Shown piece after piece: positions 27,554-36,587 of a DNA stretch of 64,000 bases; positions within the stretch are counted from its first letter, which is position 1, and each line of letters starts with the position of its first letter. The translations under genes were made by a program, and so were the position numbers. Origin of the DNA: Kocuria salsicia (GTDB lineage Bacteria; Actinomycetota; Actinomycetes; Actinomycetales; Micrococcaceae); assembly GCF_007681555.1 (NCBI RefSeq), contig NZ_VELE01000001.1, positions 744,001-808,000 on the forward strand, read 5' to 3'. The notes under the pieces were generated by a model. The model was not told the origin of the DNA. It ran no database searches and saw only the letters and a list, made by a program, of their open reading frames with translations.

Positions 27554-28167
27554 TGTTCGGGATCGACCTGTTCGAGTTTGGTGAGTTCGGCGGACGCGTG
27601 CGTGGCCAGTTCGTGCCCCTGGGCGGCCATGTCCCACGCCCACATGAGGTGGTTGTTGACGAGGCCGTAGAGACGGGTGCCGGAGAGGTACTCCTTGGCA
27701 CCCTGCGCGCGGATCACGGCGTCCGTGGTCAGCTCCACGCGGGGGCCCTTGATCTGGCCGAGGTAGAGCTCGGAGATGCCGCCGGGCTGGGAGATGGTCA
27801 CGGAGATGTCGAAGCCGCCGTCCGCGTTGCGCAGCTTCTCGACGTCCTCCGCGGAGGTGATGACCGGCACGGGGTCCGGGGGCAGCATGCCGGGGCCGAT
27901 GTCACCGTCCTCGCGCGGGCGCGCCAGTTCCCAGAAGCCCTGCTCGTAGGTGGCCTCGCGCTGCGGCTCGCCCTCTTCGTCGAGGAGCGTGGTGCGCGCG
28001 CGGTAGACCAGGAACGGCAGACCGGTCTGCTCGAACGTGACCCGCTGACGGAAGGCGCGCTGCTCGGCGTCCCCGTAGCCCATGAAGCCGTTGCCCTCCC
28101 ACGTGCCCAGGAGCCACGCGAAGGGAACGAGTTCGGGTGTCAGATCAGACGGGATCTCGATCGGCAC
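27550..28167 (-). CDS. FABP-like heme-binding beta-barrel protein (nitrobindin type)
   Basis: Nitrobindin-type protein (formerly DUF1794), a 10-stranded beta barrel that can bind heme and isomerise peroxynitrite. It has 205 residues. The N-terminal signature WLLGTWEGNGFMGY carries the GTWxGxG motif. The heme-ligand region in relatives is a C-terminal His; here NNHLMWAWDMAAQGH offers candidates, and the exact ligand is not certain. The gene overlaps the YgfZ-like gene by 4 nt, an association common in actinobacteria. Confidence 0.88.
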   Translation of the reverse strand: MPIEIPSDLTPELVPFAWLLGTWEGNGFMGYGDAEQRAFRQRVTFEQTGLPFLVYRARTTLLDEEGEPQREATYEQGFWELARPREDGDIGPGMLPPDPVPVITSAEDVEKLRNADGGFDISVTISQPGGISELYLGQIKGPRVELTTDAVIRAQGAKEYLSGTRLYGLVNNHLMWAWDMAAQGHELATHASAELTKLEQVDPEQ

Positions 28168-28170
28168 GGC

Positions 28171-28278
28171 TTACATCTGCCCCTTGAACAGGCTGAAGAT
28201 GACCTTGAGCGAGATGCCGAGGATGGCCAGACCCGCGAGACCGAGGAGGACGAGGTAGAAGATTTCGAGACCAAGCAT
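28171..28278 (-). CDS. 35-residue single-helix membrane protein
   Basis: A very small gene: ATG at 28278, TAA at 28171. The peptide begins MLGLEIFYLVLLG, is hydrophobic to about residue 23, and ends with a basic SLFKGQM. It lies 4 nt after the stop of the upstream membrane protein gene and 3 nt before the nitrobindin-like start, so it fits exactly into the operon. Codons are G/C-ending. I know similar short single-helix proteins in Micrococcales, but no function. Confidence 0.7.
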   Translation of the reverse strand: MLGLEIFYLVLLGLAGLAILGISLKVIFSLFKGQM

Positions 28279-28282
28279 GGGC

Positions 28283-28891
28283 TCACGCTACCACGGCGGC
28301 GAGCACCTGACCGGTGAAGACGGCGACCATTCCGAGCAGCGCCACGGGTGTCACGCCCAGGGTGATCATGCCCCTGCGCGGCAGGTTCTCCGGGGCCGCG
28401 GAGATCACGCGCGCGCCCGCCACCACGAGGATCAGTGTGAGCGGCGCCCCCACCCCGGCCACGGTGAGCCAGCCGGTCAGCCCCCGCTCGTGGGCAACCC
28501 CCGCGAAGGCTATCCAGCCCGAGGACGCCACGGCCGCCAGCACACCCGTCACGGAGGCCAAGGCGGACTCCAGCCGGTACTTGGCACCCTCGCCGCGCAC
28601 GAGCTCCGCGACGCACGCGGCCATGAAGGACACGCCGATGATCGCGGGAAGCCAGACAAGACGCTGGGAGGGGTAGAGCTGCACGAGCAGGCACGCGAGG
28701 GTCCCGGCGGCGGCGATCAGCACGTTGTGGCGGCGTCGCGCCTGGATCCCGGCCGCCGCGGGCCAGCCGAAGCCAATCGTCACAGCCATGCCCACGGACA
28801 CCACCAGTGGGGCCCACGACCCGAGCACCGCGGCGCCCAGCGCGAGGACGAGCGCCACCACGGCGGCGACAATGATGCGCGCGTACGTCAT
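28283..28891 (-). CDS. Conserved multi-pass membrane protein, unknown function
   Basis: 202 residues from the ATG at 28891, which has AAGGACC about 7 nt upstream. A GTG at 28933 is in frame but lies next to a -10-like box. Six hydrophobic segments are visible (for example RIIVAAVVALVLALGAAVLG at the start and LGVTPVALLGMVAVFTGQVL at the end), with a basic loop QARRRHN near residue 52. No family is recognised. It heads the operon with the 35-residue gene, the nitrobindin-like gene and the YgfZ-like gene. Confidence 0.78.
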   Translation of the reverse strand: MTYARIIVAAVVALVLALGAAVLGSWAPLVVSVGMAVTIGFGWPAAAGIQARRRHNVLIAAAGTLACLLVQLYPSQRLVWLPAIIGVSFMAACVAELVRGEGAKYRLESALASVTGVLAAVASSGWIAFAGVAHERGLTGWLTVAGVGAPLTLILVVAGARVISAAPENLPRRGMITLGVTPVALLGMVAVFTGQVLAAVVA

Positions 28892-28936
28892 GTGCGGGGG
28901 TCCTTCGGGCCGGGGCGGGTTGCTGTGCTGCACCTC

Positions 28937-28942
28937 AGCCTA
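28937..28942 (-). promoter_or_regulatory. -10 box of the membrane protein/nitrobindin operon
   Basis: TAGGCT on the minus strand, 45 nt before the chosen ATG at 28891. The -35 is unclear. Confidence 0.35.
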
Positions 28943-29107
28943 ACGGCCTCGCCTCCAGCACCGGGCCAGGCGCCCCGCCCGGACCAACCCGGGTAATCAG
29001 GCGGTCGCTGGGGTGGTGGCCGTGGGCAGACCCGGTTCCACGGACCGCACCTCGGCCCGGACGCGGGCCCGCCGGTGCAAGCCACCGGCGACCGGGTGGC
29101 ACGTGCT

Positions 29108-29129
29108 ACCGCTCCTATACTGGAGCGGT
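29108..29129 (+). promoter_or_regulatory. Palindrome centred on the glnR -10 box
   Basis: ACCGCTCC and GGAGCGGT flank TATACT (29116-29121), a 22-bp inverted repeat exactly around the -10 hexamer. A protein bound here would block transcription, so it is a good candidate operator, perhaps autoregulatory. The GlnR box consensus (GTNAC half sites) is not seen, so another repressor is also possible. Confidence 0.5.
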
Positions 29130-29181
29130 CCTCGGCTGGCCCCGCGCGGGACCGGCCACCCCCGTCCGAGCGGATCCCACC

Positions 29182-29871
29182 GTGTCCCACATCGCCCTGC
29201 TCAGCCCCGCAGCCGACGCCGCGGCGACCGCGCTGCCTGCGCTGGAGCTGCTCTCGCACCGGGTGGACGTCCACCCCCTCGAGGCCACGGGCAGCCTCAC
29301 CGGCCCGCGCCGCCCGGACGTCGTGGTCCTGGACGGCACGCACAACCTCGTGGCCGCGCGCAACGCGGCCCAGGCGCTGTCCGCCCGCGAGCGCACGCTG
29401 CCCGTGCTGCTCGCCGTGACCGAGGGCGGGATGGCGGCCGTGGCGGCGTCGTGGTGCGTGGACGACGTCGTGCTGAGCACCGCCGGTCCCGCCGAGGTCG
29501 AGGCGCGGCTGCGGCTCGTGAGCGCCGGGGGCGGGGCGGGCGCCGCCACCCATGACGACAGCGTGATCCGCGCCGGCTCCGTGCTGATCGACGAGGACAC
29601 TTACACCGTGAAGGTGGGCGGGCGCCCCCTGAACCTCACGTTCAAGGAGTTCGAGCTGCTGAAGTTCCTCGCGCAGAACATGGGCCGGGTCTTCACCCGC
29701 CACCAGCTGCTCTCGGAGGTCTGGGGCTACGACTACTACGGGGGCACCCGCACCGTGGACGTCCACGTCCGTCGGCTGCGAGCCAAACTGGGCTCCGACC
29801 ACGAGCACCTGATCACCACGGTGCGTAACGTGGGCTACAGCTTCGCCGGGGGCCGGGAACAGACCCCCTGA
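29182..29871 (+). CDS. glnR: GlnR-type OmpR-family transcriptional regulator
   Basis: Winged-helix regulator of nitrogen metabolism, 229 residues. The N-terminal domain (about 1-115) is an atypical receiver; it has DVVVLDGTHNLVAARN but lacks the normal acidic pocket, as in GlnR, which is not controlled by ordinary phosphorylation. The C-terminal OmpR DNA-binding domain has LTFKEFELLKFLAQN and GGTRTVDVHVRRLRAKLG. The order glnR-mshD matches Rv0818-Rv0819 in Mycobacterium tuberculosis, which supports the name. The start is GTG at 29182. A TATACT box inside a perfect palindrome lies 60 bp upstream. Confidence 0.88.
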   Translation: MSHIALLSPAADAAATALPALELLSHRVDVHPLEATGSLTGPRRPDVVVLDGTHNLVAARNAAQALSARERTLPVLLAVTEGGMAAVAASWCVDDVVLSTAGPAEVEARLRLVSAGGGAGAATHDDSVIRAGSVLIDEDTYTVKVGGRPLNLTFKEFELLKFLAQNMGRVFTRHQLLSEVWGYDYYGGTRTVDVHVRRLRAKLGSDHEHLITTVRNVGYSFAGGREQTP

Positions 29872-29903
29872 CCACGCGAGCCCGCCACAACGAGGAGACA
29901 ACC

Positions 29904-30815
29904 ATGGCCGTGACAGTAACCCCGTACGAGAACGTCCCCGATCCGGAGGACCTCGTTGCCCTCGCCCAGCGGGCCGAGAGCGTGGACGGCGAGCCGCCGT
30001 TCTCGGACCAGACTCTCGTGGACCTCCGTTCCGGGCGCGCCGGCGTGAGCTGCGTGACCGCCACGGACGGTGGCACCCTGGTGGGTGCGGCCGTTGTGGT
30101 CCCCCAGCCGGACGCCGCCTCCACGTTCACCGTGGAGCTCGTGGTGGACCCCGAGCACCGCAACCGCGGGGTGGCCACGGCCATCGGCGGTCAGCTGCGC
30201 GCCATGGTGGACGGCACCGTGGAGGCGTGGGCGCACGGCAACCAGCCCGCCGCCCAGCGCCTCGCGGAGCTCTACAGCCTCAGCCCGGTGCGCGACCTCT
30301 ACCGCTACAAGCGCGCCGTCGCCGGGGCACAGGACGTTCCCCTGGACGTGACGCTGCCCGACGGCGTGCAGATCCGTCCGTTCGAGGTGGGCAGGGACGA
30401 GCAGGCCTGGCTGCGCGTGAACTCGGAGGCCTTCGCCCAGCACCCGGAGCAGGGCCGGCTGACCCTGGGGGACCTGCAGGAGCGGGAGAACGCCCCGTGG
30501 TTCGACGCCGCGGGCTTCCTGCTGGCCGTGCGCGCCGAGGACCCGGACACCGTGCTGGGCTTCCACTGGACCAAGGTCCACCCGGCCTCGGGGGACGGTG
30601 CCGCGATGGGAGAGGTCTACGCCGTGGGCGTGGCCCCGGAGCAGCAGGGCTCGGGCATGGGCCGCGCGCTCACCGCCGCGGGCATCAACCACCTGGCGGA
30701 GCAAGGCTTGGACGAGGTCATGCTGTACGTGGACGCTGAGAACACCTCGGCGGTGGCGCTGTACGAGTCCCTGGGCTTCGAGCGCTGGCACGTGGACGTC
30801 ATGTACCGCGGCTGA
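29904..30815 (+). CDS. mshD: Mycothiol synthase (mycothiol acetyltransferase)
   Basis: MshD acetylates Cys-GlcN-Ins with acetyl-CoA to complete mycothiol, the main actinobacterial thiol. It has 303 residues and two GNAT domains: the first has [17 protein letters not shown] near residue 85; the second has [16 protein letters not shown] near residue 240 and ends [19 protein letters not shown]. The ATG has GAGGAGA upstream, 32 bp after glnR. It supports an actinobacterial origin for the window. Confidence 0.95.
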   Translation: MAVTVTPYENVPDPEDLVALAQRAESVDGEPPFSDQTLVDLRSGRAGVSCVTATDGGTLVGAAVVVPQPDAASTFTVELVVDPEHRNRGVATAIGGQLRAMVDGTVEAWAHGNQPAAQRLAELYSLSPVRDLYRYKRAVAGAQDVPLDVTLPDGVQIRPFEVGRDEQAWLRVNSEAFAQHPEQGRLTLGDLQERENAPWFDAAGFLLAVRAEDPDTVLGFHWTKVHPASGDGAAMGEVYAVGVAPEQQGSGMGRALTAAGINHLAEQGLDEVMLYVDAENTSAVALYESLGFERWHVDVMYRG

Positions 30816-30840
30816 GCGCGGATAGCATCATTACCGAAAT

Positions 30841-30865
30841 CCCCGCCCGCGGCTCGCGGGCGGGG
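30841..30865 (+). terminator. Hairpin after mshD
   Basis: CCCCGCCCGC/GCGGGCGGGG stem with a 5-nt loop, followed by GTGTT. It is probably the mshD terminator. A TAGCAT box at 30822-30827 lies just before it, so it could instead sit in the leader of the next gene. Confidence 0.65.
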
Positions 30866-30896
30866 GTGTTGGGTCTCGGACGACGGAGAACGGAAC

Positions 30897-31847
30897 ATGG
30901 CAAAGAACTCCCCCCCGGGCAAGTACGACATCCTCGCGGCGGGGTGCCTGTGCTGGCGGGTCGTGGACGACGAGCTGCAGGTGCTCGTCATCCACCGCCC
31001 CCGCTACGACGACTGGTCCTGGCCCAAGGGCAAGCAGGACGACGGCGAGACCCTCCCCGAGACGGCGGTGCGGGAGCTGCACGAGGAGACCGGGCTGCGG
31101 ATCTGCCTGGGCGTGCATCTCGCGGACTCCGTCTACAAGGTGCGCCGCAACCTCAAGCTCGTGCGCTACTGGGCCGCGGAGGTCGCCCCCGGCGTCAAGG
31201 CCGCGCCGGAGGACGACGAGGTGGACCGCATGGAGTGGGTCACCGCGCAGCGCGCCCGGAAGTGGCTGACGAACAAGGACGACGTCGCTCCCCTGGACGA
31301 GCTGGTCCGGCTGCACTCGAGCGGGTCCCTGGCCACCCGCCCGGTGATCGTGATCCGCCATGCCAAGGCCAAGCCGCGCTCCTCGTGGCAGCGCGCCGAG
31401 GGGGACCGGCCGCTCGCGGCCACCGGCAAGCGCCAGGCCCTGGCCGTGACCCGGTTGCTCGCGTCGTGGCAGCCCCAGCGCGTGGTCACCTCACCGTGGC
31501 TTCGCTGCATGTCCACCGTGGTGCCCTACGCCAAGAAGCACGGCGTGAAGGTCAAGGAGCGGGCCCAGCTCACGGAGGCCACCCACAAGCGGCATCCCAA
31601 GCGTGCCGCGATGGTCACCGAGCAGCTCTTCGAGACGGACCGTCCCGTGGTGCTGTGCACCCACCGCCCCGTGCTGCCCACCGTGCTGAGGGTGCTCGGC
31701 AGGCACATGCCACCCGCCCTCGCGGAGCAGCTCCCGGACGCGGACCCGTACCTCAGTCCCGGGCAGATGATCGTGCTGCACATGCCCCGCGGCGCGCAGC
31801 GCTCCCCCGCCGTGGCCTTCGAGGTCATCTCTCCGTTCGACGACTGA
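30897..31847 (+). CDS. MutT1-like Nudix hydrolase with histidine phosphatase domain
   Basis: 316 residues in two domains, as in mycobacterial MutT1, which cleans up oxidised nucleotides (8-oxo-dGTP and diadenosine polyphosphates). Residues about 10-145 are a Nudix domain with the box [18 protein letters not shown]. Residues about 155-316 are a histidine phosphatase domain with IVIRHAKA (the RHG-type motif) and [10 protein letters not shown]. The ATG at 30897 has GGAGAACGG upstream. The distal phosphatase histidine is in VLCTHRPV. thyA and folA follow, so the group concerns nucleotide and folate metabolism. Confidence 0.9.
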   Translation: MAKNSPPGKYDILAAGCLCWRVVDDELQVLVIHRPRYDDWSWPKGKQDDGETLPETAVRELHEETGLRICLGVHLADSVYKVRRNLKLVRYWAAEVAPGVKAAPEDDEVDRMEWVTAQRARKWLTNKDDVAPLDELVRLHSSGSLATRPVIVIRHAKAKPRSSWQRAEGDRPLAATGKRQALAVTRLLASWQPQRVVTSPWLRCMSTVVPYAKKHGVKVKERAQLTEATHKRHPKRAAMVTEQLFETDRPVVLCTHRPVLPTVLRVLGRHMPPALAEQLPDADPYLSPGQMIVLHMPRGAQRSPAVAFEVISPFDD

Positions 31848-31885
31848 CCCGGCCACCGCGGCGTCGTCGTCCTGAAAGGAAACCC

Positions 31886-32707
31886 ATGCCCACCATTCCC
31901 ACCCCGTACGAGGACCTCCTGCGGGACGTGCTCGAGAACGGGACCCGCAAGACGGACCGCACGGGCACCGGCACGCTGTCCGTTTTCGGGCGCCAGATCC
32001 GCTACGACCTCTCCGAGTCCTTCCCTCTGCTGACCACCAAACGGGTGCACTTCAAGTCCGTGGCGCTGGAGCTGCTGTGGTTCCTCTCCGGCTCGTCGAA
32101 CGTGCGGTGGCTGCAGGAGCGCGGCGTGAGCATCTGGGACGAGTGGGCGGACGAGGACGGTGAGCTCGGCCCCGTCTACGGGGTGCAGTGGCGCAGTTGG
32201 CCGGCCGGGCACGGCGAGAGCATCGACCAGATCGCGCGCGTGGTGGAGTCCATCCGCACCACCCCGGACTCCCGCCGCCACCTGGTCACCGCCTGGAACC
32301 CGGCGGAGGTGGAGAAGATGGCGCTGCCCCCGTGCCACGCCCTGTTCCAGTTCTACGTGCAGCCCCGCGAAGAGGGCCCGGACGCCCTGAGCTGCCAGCT
32401 CTACCAGCGCTCGGCGGACCTGTTTCTGGGCGTGCCGTTCAACATCGCCTCCTACGCGCTGCTCACGGTCATGGTGGCCCAGCAGTGCGACCTGGTGCCC
32501 GGCGAGTTCGTGTGGACCGGCGGCGACTGCCACATCTACACCAACCACGTGGAGCAGGTGGCCACTCAGCTCTCCCGTGAGCCCTACCCGTACCCGCGGC
32601 TGCGGCTCGCCCGGCGGCCGGAGTCCATCTTCGACTACCGTTACGAGGACTTCGAGGTGCTCGACTACCAGCACCACCCCGGCATCAAGGCACCGGTGGC
32701 GGTGTGA
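31886..32707 (+). CDS. thyA: Thymidylate synthase
   Basis: ThyA methylates dUMP to dTMP with methylene-THF and yields dihydrofolate. It has 273 residues. The catalytic Cys150 is in [12 protein letters not shown]; other signatures are [45 protein letters not shown] and [17 protein letters not shown] lies 5-7 nt upstream of the ATG. The stop overlaps the folA start (GTGA), coupling it to the enzyme that recycles its folate product. Confidence 0.97.
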   Translation: MPTIPTPYEDLLRDVLENGTRKTDRTGTGTLSVFGRQIRYDLSESFPLLTTKRVHFKSVALELLWFLSGSSNVRWLQERGVSIWDEWADEDGELGPVYGVQWRSWPAGHGESIDQIARVVESIRTTPDSRRHLVTAWNPAEVEKMALPPCHALFQFYVQPREEGPDALSCQLYQRSADLFLGVPFNIASYALLTVMVAQQCDLVPGEFVWTGGDCHIYTNHVEQVATQLSREPYPYPRLRLARRPESIFDYRYEDFEVLDYQHHPGIKAPVAV

Positions 32708-33372
32708 GCGCGCACGACACGTCACGGTCGCCCCTGATCGGGGGGATCTGGGCGCAGACGCCGGGCGGGGTGATCGGCGTGGACGGTGGGATCCCGTGGC
32801 ACCTCCCGGAGGACCTCAAGTTCTTCGCGCGAACCACGATCGGCCACCCCGTGGTCATGGGCCGTCGCACGTGGGAGTCCTTCCCGGAGCGCTTCCGGCC
32901 GCTGCCCGGGCGCCCCAACATCGTGGTCACGTCCCGCCCGGAGTCCGTCCCCGCGGACGGCGAGCATGTCTGGGCAGTGGACTCCTACGCCACCGCGCTG
33001 CGCCTGGCGGTGTCCCTCACAGAGGATCCCCTGGCAGGGCACGACGGCGCCCGCTCCCCCGGCGGGGGCCGGGTCGCGAAGTCCACGAGCGGCGTCGTCG
33101 GCCCCCGCGGCGGTGATGGAGCAGACGCACCCGAACCCGCCCGGGAGATCTGGGTGATCGGGGGGCCGGGCGTGTGGCGCGAGGCCGCCGCGCACCCGGA
33201 GCTGCCTCTGACCCGCGTGCTCGTGACCACAGTGGACATGGACGTCCCCGGGGACACCCACGCCCCCGGGCTCGACGACGCGTGGCACCGCACGCAGGTC
33301 GAGGGGTGGACTCGGGCCGGCAACGGCACCCGGTTCCGGATCGACGAGTACGACCGCGAGCCCATGGGATAG
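32704..33372 (+). CDS. folA: Dihydrofolate reductase
   Basis: Reduces dihydrofolate to tetrahydrofolate with NADPH. It has 222 residues against about 160 in most bacteria. Signatures are [30 protein letters not shown] active-site elements (here split: [12 protein letters not shown] then LPEDLKFF), [11 protein letters not shown] and [12 protein letters not shown]. The excess length is a Gly/Ser/Pro-rich insertion at residues about 110-145, probably a disordered surface loop. The GTG start overlaps thyA. Confidence 0.95.
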   Translation: MSAHDTSRSPLIGGIWAQTPGGVIGVDGGIPWHLPEDLKFFARTTIGHPVVMGRRTWESFPERFRPLPGRPNIVVTSRPESVPADGEHVWAVDSYATALRLAVSLTEDPLAGHDGARSPGGGRVAKSTSGVVGPRGGDGADAPEPAREIWVIGGPGVWREAAAHPELPLTRVLVTTVDMDVPGDTHAPGLDDAWHRTQVEGWTRAGNGTRFRIDEYDREPMG

Positions 33373-33411
33373 CGTGATCTTCCACACACCCGAACGATCG
33401 GAGGCCCCACC

Positions 33412-33756
33412 GTGACGAGCGAGAATACCCCGCAGGTCAACCCGAGCCCGCAGCTGCGGATCGTCCCCAACCACGACGCCTCCCGCTACGAGCTGTGGGA
33501 CGGGGAGCAGTACATCGGCTTCCTGGGCGTGGAGCTGCTGGAGGACGGCACCGTGGACCTGCAGCACACCATCATCTCCGAGCAGTTCGGCCGCCAGGGC
33601 TACGCGCGCACGCTCGTGACCCGGGTGCTGGACGACTACCGCGAGCGCGGGGTGAAAGTCCGGGCCACGTGCAGCTACGTCCAGGACTACATGGACCGCT
33701 TCCCCGGCTACCGGGACCTGCTGGTCACCAGTTCCGGCCCGGGGGCCCGGGGCTGA
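33412..33756 (+). CDS. Small GNAT-family N-acetyltransferase (YjdJ/acetyltransf_CG type)
   Basis: 114 residues, the short GNAT type made of little more than the acetyl-CoA core. It has RYELWDGEQYIGFLGVELL, then QHTIISEQFGRQGYARTLVTRVLD with the (Q/R)xxGxA-like loop, and a C-terminal CSYVQDYMDRFPGYRDLL. The start is GTG with GGAGG 6 nt upstream. The substrate is unknown. Confidence 0.85.
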   Translation: MTSENTPQVNPSPQLRIVPNHDASRYELWDGEQYIGFLGVELLEDGTVDLQHTIISEQFGRQGYARTLVTRVLDDYRERGVKVRATCSYVQDYMDRFPGYRDLLVTSSGPGARG

Positions 33757-33770
33757 GCCGGCGCCGCCGG

Positions 33771-33776
33771 TAGAGT
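33771..33776 (+). promoter_or_regulatory. -10 box for leaderless asd
   Basis: TAGAGT ends 7 nt before the asd ATG at 33784, so the mRNA would start at or next to the start codon. Confidence 0.5.
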
Positions 33777-33783
33777 GGTGGGC

Positions 33784-34920
33784 ATGACTTCACAACCCAC
33801 CACTGTAGGTATCATCGGGTGGCGCGGCATGGTGGGCTCCGTGCTCATGGACCGGCTGCGCACCGAGAACGACTTCGCGGGCCTGGACCCCGTGTTCTTC
33901 TCCACGTCCAACGCCGGGGGCGCCGCGCCCACGGTCGAGGGCGCCGGGGACGCCGGGATTCTGAAGGACGCGTACGACCTCGACGAGCTGGAGAAGCTCC
34001 CCGTGGTGGTCACCACGCAGGGCGGAGACTACACCAAGGCCGTACACGGCGACCTGCGCGCCCGCGGCTGGGACGGCATCTGGATCGACGCAGCCTCCAC
34101 CCTGCGCATGAACGACGACGCCGTGATCGTGCTGGACCCCGTGAACCGGGACGTCATCGACTCTGCCCTGGAGCGCGGTGTGAAGGACTTCGTGGGCGGC
34201 AACTGCACGGTCTCGTGCATGCTCATGGGCCTGGGCGGGCTGTTCCGCAACGACCTGGTGGAGTGGGCCACGTCCATGACCTACCAGGCGGCCTCCGGCG
34301 GCGGTGCCCGGCACATGCGCGAGGTGATCCAGCAGTTCGGGGACATCCACGGTTCCGTGGCGGACGAGCTGGCAGACCCGGCCTCCGCGATCCTTGAGAT
34401 CGACCGCGCGGTGCTCGCCAAGCAGCGCAGCGGCGAGCTGGACGCCACCCAGTTCGGGGTGCCGCTCTCCGGGTCGTTGATCCCGTGGATCGACGCCGAC
34501 CTCGGCAACGGCCAGTCCCGCGAGGAGTGGAAGGCTCAGGCGGAGACCAACAAGATCCTGGGTCGCGGTGCAGACAGCACCATTCCGGTGGACGGGCTGT
34601 GCGTGCGGATCGCCGCCATGCGCTCCCACTCGCAGGCACTCACCATCAAGCTGCGGGACGAGGTTCCCGTGGCGGAGATCGAAGGCCTGCTCGACGCGGA
34701 CAACGAGTGGGCCACCGTGGTGCCCAACACCAAGGAGGACTCCATGCGAGACCTCACCCCCGTGGCAGCCTCCGGCTCTCTGCAGATCCCCGTGGGCCGC
34801 ATCCGCACCATGAGCATGGGCCCACAGTACGTCTCCGCATTCACCGTGGGCGACCAGCTGCTGTGGGGTGCTGCGGAGCCCGTGCGCCGCATGCTGAAGA
34901 TCGCGACCGGAACGCTCTGA
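33784..34920 (+). CDS. asd: Aspartate-semialdehyde dehydrogenase (enterobacterial-type)
   Basis: Makes aspartate semialdehyde for lysine/diaminopimelate, threonine and methionine. It has 378 residues. The catalytic Cys141 is in [12 protein letters not shown]. The protein follows the E. coli enzyme closely, with [54 protein letters not shown] elements and [14 protein letters not shown]. Most actinobacteria use the shorter, roughly 345-residue type, so this is the Gram-negative form, perhaps acquired by an ancestor. The ATG at 33784 is placed by the leaderless -10 box. Confidence 0.95.
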   Translation: MTSQPTTVGIIGWRGMVGSVLMDRLRTENDFAGLDPVFFSTSNAGGAAPTVEGAGDAGILKDAYDLDELEKLPVVVTTQGGDYTKAVHGDLRARGWDGIWIDAASTLRMNDDAVIVLDPVNRDVIDSALERGVKDFVGGNCTVSCMLMGLGGLFRNDLVEWATSMTYQAASGGGARHMREVIQQFGDIHGSVADELADPASAILEIDRAVLAKQRSGELDATQFGVPLSGSLIPWIDADLGNGQSREEWKAQAETNKILGRGADSTIPVDGLCVRIAAMRSHSQALTIKLRDEVPVAEIEGLLDADNEWATVVPNTKEDSMRDLTPVAASGSLQIPVGRIRTMSMGPQYVSAFTVGDQLLWGAAEPVRRMLKIATGTL

Positions 34921-35040
34921 CCCGCCCCGCGCCCGGGACGAGGGCGCTGTGGGCACCTCGGAGTTCCGAGCGGCGCCAGCACCGGGGCCGGGGGCGTCGA
35001 CGAGCGCCACGGCGTCGAGACGGCGTCGTCAGGCGAGGGG

Positions 35041-35445
35041 CTAGGAGGCTTCTGGGGTCTCGGCACGCAGGTGCCGGGGCCCCTGCTTCTGTGTGCGGGG
35101 CCTGTCACGGGCCCGGCGGTAGCGCCGCTCCGCGACCAGGTTGGTCCACCACCGCCACACGCGCAGGGCCGCGCGCTTGATGCGCAGGTTGAGGCGGTGC
35201 GCCCACTCGAACTCGGTGCCCCAGATCCCGATCCCCAGGAAGATGGACAACCATCCCGGGCCGGGGGTCACGAGCATCACGATCCCGGCGAGCACGAACA
35301 CCGTGCCGAGCACGATCACCGTGGCCTTGTGGAGCACCCGCAGAGCGGGGTGCCGGTCCGAGGCCACGCGCATCCGCAGCACGAACTGGTGGACGAGACC
35401 GCCCTGCTCGCCGCGTTCGATCTCCTCGTGCAGCCCGGAGCTCAC
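35041..35445 (-). CDS. PGPGW-motif transmembrane protein (TIGR02611-like)
   Basis: 134 residues. Two hydrophobic segments surround the signature VTPGPGWLSIFLGIGIWG (residues about 58-76); the preceding helix is TVIVLGTVFVLAGIVMLV. The C-terminus is strongly basic and ends in a polar tail. This matches the putative transmembrane PGPGW family of actinobacteria, function unknown. It lies 16 bp after murB. Confidence 0.85.
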   Translation of the reverse strand: MSSGLHEEIERGEQGGLVHQFVLRMRVASDRHPALRVLHKATVIVLGTVFVLAGIVMLVTPGPGWLSIFLGIGIWGTEFEWAHRLNLRIKRAALRVWRWWTNLVAERRYRRARDRPRTQKQGPRHLRAETPEAS

Positions 35446-35461
35446 GGCCGGCCCACCGGCG

Positions 35462-36577
35462 TCACAGGGACAGCCCGAGCAGCACGGGCTCAGGCACCAG
35501 GGTGATCCCGAAGACCTCGGCCACCCCGCGCTGCACGGTGCGGGCCACGGCGGCGACCTCCTCCCCCGTGGCGGAGCCCCGGTTGGTCACCGCGAGCGTG
35601 TGCTTCGTGGACAGCGAGGCCCGGCCCCCCGCCACGGCAGCGCCGTCCAGGTCCAGCAGCTCGTTGCGGGTTCCCGGCAGGCCGAAGCCCTTGCCGAAGC
35701 CCGCGTGGTCGATCAGCCATGCCGCCGAGAACTTCACCGCACCGGGCACCTCGTGGCCCCGGGCGTCCAGCACGGGGTAGCGCGGGGCGTCCGCGGGGAT
35801 CCAGTCGGTCAGTTCTTCCTGCGCCACCACGGGGTTCGTGAAGAACGACCCGGTGCTGAAGGTGTCCCGGTCCTCGGGGTCCAGGACCATGCCCTTGCTC
35901 GCGCGCAGCCGCAGGACGGTCTCGCGCACAAGCTCCAGCGGTGCGCACTGCCCCGCCTCCACACCGAGGGCGGTCGCTAGCTGCGCGTAGCGCACAGGCA
36001 ACGACTCGTCCTGCCGCCGCAGCCGGAACGTCACGGACAGCACCACGTAGCGGGGGGACCCCGCGTTCATGCTGCGCTTGAGCGCCGAGTCGCGGTAGGA
36101 GAACTCGAGCTCCTCGAAGCCGAAGGTGCGCTCGCGCCGCTCCTCGCGGTCCCACGTGCGCACTCTCTCGATGGTCTGGGAGACCTCTGCGCCGTACGCG
36201 CCCACGTTCTGCACGGGGGTTGCGCCCGCGGTGCCGGGGATCCCCGCGAGGGTCTCCAGTCCGGCGAGCCCCTGCGCCACGGTCTCGCGCACGACGTCGT
36301 CCCACGGGTGCCCCGCGGCAACCTCCACGAGCACCTGGCTGTCAGCTTCGTCGACGACGACGACGCCGCGCGAGGCCACGTGCACGACCATCCCCTCGAA
36401 GGGCTGCTCGCAGGCCAGGATGTTGGACCCGCCGCCCACGAGAAGCACGTGTTGCGCGGCGTCGTCGGCGGCCGCAACCGCGGACAGCAGCTCCTCCTCG
36501 GAGCCCGCCTCCACGAGTGCTGCGGCGGGTCCGCCCACGGCGGTGGTCGTGAGGTCGGACAGGCGCAGAGCATTCAT
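35462..36577 (-). CDS. murB: UDP-N-acetylmuramate dehydrogenase
   Basis: FAD-dependent reductase that makes UDP-MurNAc for peptidoglycan. It has 371 residues. Signatures are TTTAVGGPAAALVEA (N-terminal FAD region), VGGGSNIL, LAGIPGTAGATPVQNVGAYG, FSYRDSALK, and the active-site serine in TGSFFTNPVV. The YRDS-type loop makes it the E. coli-like (type I) form. The start ATG at 36577 lies 10 bp after the end of the dehydratase gene hadB. Confidence 0.96.
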   Translation of the reverse strand: MNALRLSDLTTTAVGGPAAALVEAGSEEELLSAVAAADDAAQHVLLVGGGSNILACEQPFEGMVVHVASRGVVVVDEADSQVLVEVAAGHPWDDVVRETVAQGLAGLETLAGIPGTAGATPVQNVGAYGAEVSQTIERVRTWDREERRERTFGFEELEFSYRDSALKRSMNAGSPRYVVLSVTFRLRRQDESLPVRYAQLATALGVEAGQCAPLELVRETVLRLRASKGMVLDPEDRDTFSTGSFFTNPVVAQEELTDWIPADAPRYPVLDARGHEVPGAVKFSAAWLIDHAGFGKGFGLPGTRNELLDLDGAAVAGGRASLSTKHTLAVTNRGSATGEEVAAVARTVQRGVAEVFGITLVPEPVLLGLSL

Positions 36578-36587
36578 GAAAGCAACT

